Source of the DNA: Sipunculus nudus
Taxonomy: Eukaryota > Annelida > Sipuncula > Golfingiida > Sipunculidae
Assembly: GCA_026874595.1 (NCBI GenBank)
Contig: CM049316.1
Coordinates: 37,435,695 to 37,499,694 of the forward strand
Direction: 5' to 3'
DNA: 64,000 bases
The translations under genes and the position numbers were made by a program. Shown here in pieces: positions 58,501 to 64,000 of the stretch (the stretch's first letter is position 1; each line of letters begins with the position of its first letter). Below the pieces are notes generated by a model. That model was not told the DNA's origin and did not search any database. It saw nothing but the letters and a program-made list of their open reading frames with translations.

Positions 58501-60844
58501 TGTTTAATTTTAGTAAATACCTTGAAAAATGGCCTCACATGCTTGAAATAATATTCAATGTAGATACTCTTCAGAAAGTTTGCCAAATCCTTCAGTCTGT
58601 GTGATTCATGATCATTTTAAGGTACAGTTTCATTAAATGAATGAATACTCTTTAGATGCAGATTTCTTGTATGATGAAATATATTGATCCAAATTCTTAT
58701 TATTTATAGGTAAACACTGTCAGAACAATGTAGCTTTAGTTATGTATCATGTCTTTCAGTGTATGTAGAAGATGTATAAAAAAGATGGATCACCATTGCC
58801 CTTGGGTCAACAACTGTGTGGGAGAAAATAATCAAAAATATTTTGTGCTATTTACAGTAAGTATTTATTGACTTATTTTCAAAATCACAGGTACAGTGTT
58901 GCTTTGCATGTATATATACTGATTGGATACATATGTTGATTTTCCCACCAGCTCAATAATTAACAGGGATTAATTTATTTGGAGAAAATTGGTTAGTAAT
59001 TACTAATTATTGCTTATCAGTATTGCAGTTAATGACTTTGATTGGCAGTTTGAGGAACGTCTTTCTTTGAGCCTTTTATATGTATTGCCTGGTTATTGAG
59101 ATCTGGTAATTCTTTTTTACATTTTTTTCAGATGTATATATGTCTGATATCAGTCCATGCACTATATATGGCTATTCATCACTTCGTGGTCTGCATAGGC
59201 CAGGATTGGAAAGGTAAGAAAACTTAATTTAAAGCATACAATCACCAATCACTGAGTTGATTAAATTGACATGTTAAACATTTTTTATACATCAGTCAAA
59301 TAAGAAAGCATAGTGTCTATTCTCTGTTTTATTCCTCATGTATACCTATATTATAATGATAGTTTTCAGAAGAGTTTATGATTTTTATTTATTGACAGAA
59401 AATTATGTATGGTGGTAACAGGGTATCAATTGAATTGTTAAACTTGATATGTTGTAGACATGCCAATGGCCTTGGAACTTGAGAGATCTCCATACTGAAT
59501 TCATCTGTTTTAACATTTGATTTTTGACCATGACTCACTGTTGCGAGGGGGGGGGTATTTTAAATTGCATTTTAGATTATGTATATATTTCAGACATTCT
59601 TTATTCAGATATAGGGCACACTCCTCCATTATACCTAGGCTGGCAACTTATTTGAAGTAAATTATTCCACAGTTGGACAAAAAGTATTCCTAAAGTAAGA
59701 TCATCATTTAGTTTGAAGCAGAACCCATTTCTAAAACAAAACTTTTAACAAGAAGGAGACGCAGAAAGAGAGCTTTTTCTGTCACCTTAAACTGATTTCT
59801 CACTAAGGTGCGTTTATTATATGTAAACTGTTGTGTCTCATGATTGCTCACATTACATAAAGAGTATGGCTGTTAAAACTGAAACTCTTATGAATTTCGA
59901 ACATTAAAATTGATAGACCTCTCCTACCTCAATGGTGCCACCTGCAGGTGAAAATTGACACTTGAGGGTTTGGGTGTCTTATATTGACAAGAAATACCAT
60001 ATCTTGATATATTTCAAATGGTAAAAGTAAAAATAATATATACCCTATCTTTCACCATGAGTTTCCTGCCCTTTGCAGTCAGAGCCTCTTTGTTGTATTG
60101 AATTTCACTCAACATAAACGCAACATTGGCAGATTGAACCCAAACACTGCAGATGATCAGAAGGACAGGCTCAGAAAGCAAAATAATTTATATGAAAAAA
60201 ATATGATTATTATTTCATAATTATATATGAGTAAAAATCATTTTATTAAAATGTAAAATTTGCTTTCAGCAGTTAAGGCCATAAAAGGTTGGTTTCTCAG
60301 ACACATTTTTGGAAATTAGTGTGGGAGGAGGAATTTTTTTTAAATATTTTATTATAATTTTTTTATGAATATTTCATATGATTTGGTATAACATGATAAT
60401 TACAGAGTTGTTTTGCTAAACAGATAACAGGACATGATGACAAAACAAGATTTTATCGAAATTATGTTATTTAGTTTTTATTGAAAGTTAAGCTCAAGAT
60501 GTTTGATGCGGGGTTGATGCCAGTGAAACCAATCTTTTTTGTCCTTATTATTATTTTTCCATTTGGCATGAATAAAATGCATAACATTTTCTCAGCAGTA
60601 AATGTGTTGATAAATAATGTGATAATTGATGTTTATCTGCAAGTTTCTTATCATTAAGGATGGTTCATGGTGTCTTGATATCAGGGATATTAATATGACA
60701 CCCTGTATTTCAGTGTGCAGTTCATTTTCTCCCGCCGCTACCACAGTGTTTCTTATATTCCTCCTCTTTGAGGCTCTGGTGTTTGGCATTTTTACCGGCA
60801 TCATGTTTGGCACACAGTTACAGGCTATTTCGTCTGACGAGACA
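49584..60844 (+). CDS. ZDHHC3/7-like: DHHC palmitoyltransferase, ZDHHC3/ZDHHC7 type, C-terminus missing
   Basis: Coding exons: 49584-49931 (exon starts 49576), 57838-57962, 58760-58856, 59132-59213, 60714-60844; together 261 codons with matching phases. TM1 is about residues 56-80 and TM2 about 89-107, followed by the family block [20 protein letters not shown]. The Cys-rich domain runs from [20 protein letters not shown] to [20 protein letters not shown], with catalytic Cys171 in DHHC (168-171). TM3 starts at about 191 and TM4 covers about 228-250, then [13 protein letters not shown]. This is an integral Golgi enzyme that transfers palmitate from CoA through an acyl-Cys to protein cysteines. 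The ATG at 49584 follows the acceptor by 8 bases, so the 5' UTR is probably spliced. The family has about 40-50 more residues, which must lie beyond base 64000. Reading through the last donor gives a short VSDAL ending. The sequence does not separate ZDHHC3 from ZDHHC7; invertebrates probably have one ancestral gene. Confidence 0.92.
50339..51011 (+). repeat. 5' LTR
   Basis: It differs from the 3' LTR by roughly 25-30 bases by eye (about 96% identity), with differences concentrated in the last 60 bases. An AATAAA at 50906-50911 lies about 100 bases from the end, the usual place of the R-region polyadenylation signal. Confidence 0.9.
51012..53120 (+). other. LTR element internal region, left part
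   Basis: It opens with a 27-bp tandem duplication (TGTATCATTATGGTGGAGA, then CCGGG) that repeats the LTR end plus the putative primer-binding region. ORFs of at most about 100 codons overlap in several frames and show no retroviral-type motif. Confidence 0.6.
53123..53790 (-). repeat. Dispersed bivalve repeat, copy A5
   Basis: It starts TTTAGCTCAGCTGACTATAA, then CATCTGAGCTATAGTCGTGG, a (CCGT)n array at 53175-53225, GGCACGTTTTGAAACC, and CCCAACTTTGACCATGGCAC near 53718. It is the reverse complement of copies A1-A4 and lies inside the LTR element, so it inserted into that element or was part of it. Confidence 0.85.
53880..54480 (-). repeat. Dispersed bivalve repeat, copy A6 (truncated)
   Basis: A second copy in the same orientation as A5, lacking the AGCTCAGCTGAC/(CCGT)n end. 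It contains GACTGCCTAATATCAAAACC, GTTATGGGCCCAAACATAAT and CCCAACTGTGACCATGGCAC. The A5/A6 doublet (one complete, one truncated) mirrors the A3/A4 doublet at 29690-31056. Confidence 0.8.
54540..56517 (+). other. LTR element internal region, right part
   Basis: AT-rich, no ORF of interest. At 55716-55746 is a short repeat end matching 27343-27374 inverted. The final bases AGAGGGAAA form the polypurine tract. Confidence 0.6.
56518..57188 (+). repeat. 3' LTR
   Basis: It is a direct copy of 50339-51011, preceded by the polypurine tract and followed by the ATAC target duplication. It contains the same AATAAAGGCTTC polyadenylation region, about 650 bases upstream of ZDHHC coding exon 2 and in sense orientation. 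Confidence 0.9.
58130..58400 (+). repeat. Old TGACCTTGACTTT-type repeat
   Basis: GTGACCTTGACTTTCAGTAT and two copies of ATCTTGGATGAGT...TGAAA(A/G)CTGGTGA(A/C)AGTGAC resemble, in decayed form, the arrays at 23330 and 26090. It lies in intron 2 of the ZDHHC gene. Confidence 0.45.
60290..60530. mobile_element. MITE, GGTTCTCAGGCAC family, copy 3
   Basis: It begins GGTTGGTTTCTCAGACACAT...GGAAATTAGTGTGGGAGGAG and ends with GATGTTTGATGCGGGG...CCAGTGAAACC, matching copies at 20621 and 47047 with diverged termini. It lies in ZDHHC intron 4. Confidence 0.6.
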
Positions 60845-63400
60845 GTGAGTGACGCCCTCTAGTGGACAGTGCAAGAACTACTTCATTGTTGTCCAGTTGT
60901 TGATGCATATGCAGTGTTGTTTTACTTGTTAGTATTATACCTGTACATGGGTGTCTGTAGTTTCTTGTTTTTATATATTTGCAAATTGTACCACAACCAT
61001 TATGATAAAGATGATTGACAGAAGTTTATAATGCACACAGCATAGACATTTGAAATTGTTCATAAAGCTTTCATTTAAAGGTCATTGTTTGTTATGATAT
61101 ATATTTAACAGCTTAATATGAAAAATTCTGTTAGAAGATCCAACAGTACTTCCTGCTACGGGAAATAAGAGATTTCTATCTAACTGATATAGTATTTCTT
61201 GCTAAGCTTCTTTTCAATGATGGATTTATCTTCAAGAGGACCTGGCTGTCCCAACAGTTCATTGAGGGAAGAGTTTTGTTTTGAATAGAAACCTCTTGTG
61301 GATAGTTGACACAGTACGGTTTCTGATAGATGATGCATTAATTCATGCATTAATGCTAAATTTCTTGAGATTTTTAGGAAACTGTTGAAAAAGACCCCCT
61401 AGGACACATTTGGCACCATGCCTGACAGTTCAACACCAACACTCAGCATTTTAGAGGCTTGGCAACAAAGGAGTTTGGTGACAAAAATCTAGTTGCACCA
61501 CGTGCAGTTAATTATAAATGACTCCATAATGGCCCAATCTATAATCAAATATTGGTGTCATATCCTGTGTTAAAAGGAACTGATACTTTCAAGTATGAAA
61601 CAGACATGATAACTACATGATGGTCCATGTTAAAAAAGTGTTATCTTTATATAAATTGATAATGATCGTGATAAATATGAAAACTGAAAGAGAAAATTGA
61701 TTTACCTAATTCTAAATTTGTCTAAAATCTGCCATGATATCATATCTATCCACATGATTATATAAATATATGCATATATACATATATATGTATACACTAG
61801 TATAAATATTTACTAACACTAATAACAGTTTACTAACAAGTTAACAACACTGCAATCAATTATTTATCAGGATGGTGTCATTGAGCTGATGTAGATCTAT
61901 AATATTTTTTTTTCATAGCAGATGTTGACTTCGTGTTACCTCTAAGTTGGCATGTTGTCAGTTCTTTTACATTCATGAGAACCTTTGTTTCATTTCAGTG
62001 AGAAGTTCAGTACTAGATATGTTTTCATTTATAGTTTTCATTTTATGTATTGGCATCATGTTCATAGTGCTTCCCTAATATGTTGTAGGCTGTACTGTAT
62101 CATGTTACCATTCAATTTTTATACAGGGAAACTTGTGTAATAAAACCACCAGTGGGGTTGACCAAAAGCAGTCTTAATTTACAGGTGGTCTTATTAGATG
62201 GGTGGTATTTCAGCTTCAGATAGGTTCGACTGTATTTGATGTGGTAGGTTCTTGATGCATAAATTGGTATATAGGATATACTAAAGCAGTTGATGGTTGT
62301 AGGCATCTTTTATACACACACACACACAGTGGAGGAGGGGGGAAGAGAGAGAGAGAGAAACTATGCTGAATTGAGTATTTCCATACAATGCCCCATCGGA
62401 ACCTGTGTTGACAGAGAAAAAGTAGATAATTTGGAGACAGCAGTCAGCATCAAACATATAGCCTAAGACCAACACCAGGGTTTGGGCAAGGTTCATACAA
62501 CATTACCTTAGTAAAGTAACTTGTGAAATTGTCTGGTACAGGTAAAAAAAATTTGTATAGTACTGGTACCTAGGTACAGGTCCAGGTACTTTAGAAAGTA
62601 AACAAGTACAGGTACATTTCAAAGCCATTTGAACTAATCATAATTGTATAAATGTCATCTAAAAATATAAACCACTGCTTCATGACTGCAGGTCTTTATA
62701 AAATTAATTGTCCATACAAGAATAGGTAACTTATGGATAATGAGGCCATAGAAACTGGTATAAATACTTTGCGTTATAATGTTCTTGTTATTTATGCTGT
62801 GATTAGTTCCTTGGCTGTTTTAGTGTTCTGAACAGTCTATGCTGCTAATATTACTGTTCATACACACATGCTTTTTAGTCAAATTAGTGCTTGTGAAGCT
62901 TTCATAGCTAATTTTTGCATTGTAGTTTATTTTTTATTTTGTTGAGGTAACATTTCAGAGGGAGATTAATAGGTAACCTATCCCATAAACCGCTTTTATT
63001 TCCAATCCATGCACTCTTTCAGACACCCTACAGGCTCTCCTGGCCTATCTGCACCTGTATTCTGCAACAATACATGGCTGTGGTTTAGCAGGGGTAGCCT
63101 CAGTTCTATCCACCATGTTTAGGGGTCTACAATACCAAGTTGCTTGCTGATAGCTCAAGGTGTTGATAATTGTGGCAAGCTAGAGTGGCATCTAGTGGCC
63201 TGTCTTTGGATAGACTGGTGGTTTTCTCTGGGTTGCTCCGCCTCTAGACACTATTGCATGCCACCGTCTGAGCCATGAAGAGTGCCTAGATTAGTTAAAA
63301 TTATTATTTGTAAAATACATGTTTATAATTATAAGATTATTTTTTAATATGACCATCTATGACAGGAAGCATTATGATATACCCACAGTCTGTCCGTCCT
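60845..63400. other. ZDHHC last visible intron, no exon found
   Basis: I searched for an acceptor followed in phase 0 by the basic C-terminal block expected after SDET and found none. It contains a 'GACCACC' dispersed repeat (62125-62215), a (CA)n/(GA)n patch (62315-62358) and GGTACAGGTAC-type short repeats (62540-62620). Confidence 0.5.
62125..62215. repeat. Dispersed 'GACCACCTGTGAATTAA' repeat, copy 4
   Basis: AACTTGTGTAATAAAACCACCAG...CAGTCTTAATTTACAGGTGG...TCTTATTAGATGGGTGGT. It matches copies near 1440, 41040 and 49200. Confidence 0.6.
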
Positions 63401-63419
63401 TCTGTCTGTTAACTTTAGT

Positions 63420-63845
63420 GTCAGTAACTTACCATGGCTTTGATTGATTTTCATGAAACTCAGCCTAACTACTAACCAATAGAATATCTCACCTGTGTTC
63501 AATTATATGCAAAATCAATGTATATATACATATTTAATGAGGTCAGATGTTATGAGGCTACATTGTGGTGTCACCGCAATAACTTATTGGGAATATGTTG
63601 GATTTTGATGAAAGTCAACAGAAATATAAACCATTATAATATCTCACATAGGTTTGATTCCCAGCAAAATTTATGCATATTTAATGAGGTCAGAGGTCAC
63701 CCGACTTTGGTGGCATTGGATGACTTACCTAAATCTGATGGATATTCATGAAACTCATAATAAATATTTACCAATATTGTTTCTCACCCGACCCTAATTC
63801 TCGGCAAATTTCATGCATATTTAATGAGGTCAGTGGTCACAAGAA
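63420..63845 (+). repeat. Tandem repeat of about 130-140 bp with GAGGTCAGAGGTCA
   Basis: At least three units share GATTTTCATGAAACTCA, ATATCTCAC, GCATATTTAATGAGGTCAG and GGTGG(T/C). The middle unit has AGGTCAGAGGTCA at 63687-63699, a direct repeat of the nuclear-receptor half-site with one spacer base. Confidence 0.8.
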
Positions 63846-64000
63846 ATAAGATGGGCGTATTATGCATGTTTGCAGTGCGCTTGTTTCAGATATTCTCCAA
63901 GGATAAACCTTCTAAAAATGATAGATTCAGTATATCTAGATGCTGGACTAGCAACATTTCTTTTAGTGTTTGATAGAAGCAGCTTTGTAATTAGTGTTTT

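Noticed and set aside
62990-63130. Terminal exon of the ZDHHC gene after the TTTCAG at about 63021
   Set aside because: The phase-0 frame gives TPYRLSWPICTCIL and a stop, unlike the basic C-terminal block of the family.

Overview
The window looks like AT-rich nuclear DNA of a bivalve mollusc, probably a heterodont clam. The evidence is spliced genes with phase-consistent GT/AG introns and long introns packed with repeats. It also carries repeat families I associate with bivalves: 3' ends reading AGCTCAGCTGACTATA plus (CCGT)n, TGACCTTTGACC arrays, tRNA-derived SINEs and MITEs. Species is not determinable here. There is nothing prokaryotic: no operons and no CRISPR. Most short ORFs are chance frames.

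Layout. (1) 1-2474: two 5' exons, minus strand, of a probable secreted zinc carboxypeptidase that runs off the left edge. (2) 2475-4880: no gene seen. (3) 4881-17589: a 12.7-kb element with terminal inverted repeats (CACTCTAAAAA...) and palindromic GGTTGAAATCAACC subterminal repeats, best guessed as EnSpm/CACTA-like. It holds a decayed minus-strand accessory gene, other repeats and a ~170-bp motif array. (4) 18967-32092, plus: a gene of at least five coding exons whose protein I do not recognise, with an 11.3-kb intron full of repeats. (5) 34717-44731, minus: a complete nine-exon EXOSC7 gene (RNA exosome RNase PH-like subunit, 291 aa). (6) 49584 to at least 60844, plus: five coding exons of a ZDHHC3/ZDHHC7-type Golgi palmitoyltransferase; its C-terminal exon lies beyond the window. 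Intron 1 carries a 6.85-kb LTR retroelement with LTRs, a 4-bp target duplication and a polypurine tract but no recognisable gag-pol. (7) 60845-64000: intron, ending in tandem repeats.

The most informative biological point is that EXOSC7 and ZDHHC3/7 lie head to head, the same divergent arrangement as human EXOSC7 and ZDHHC3 at 3p21.31. This suggests an ancient bilaterian gene pair, with a 4.85-kb gap between coding starts here. The unrecognised plus-strand gene converges on EXOSC7. No genes here form a pathway together; the rest is transposable elements and satellites, several with noteworthy internal structure such as nuclear-receptor half-site arrays.
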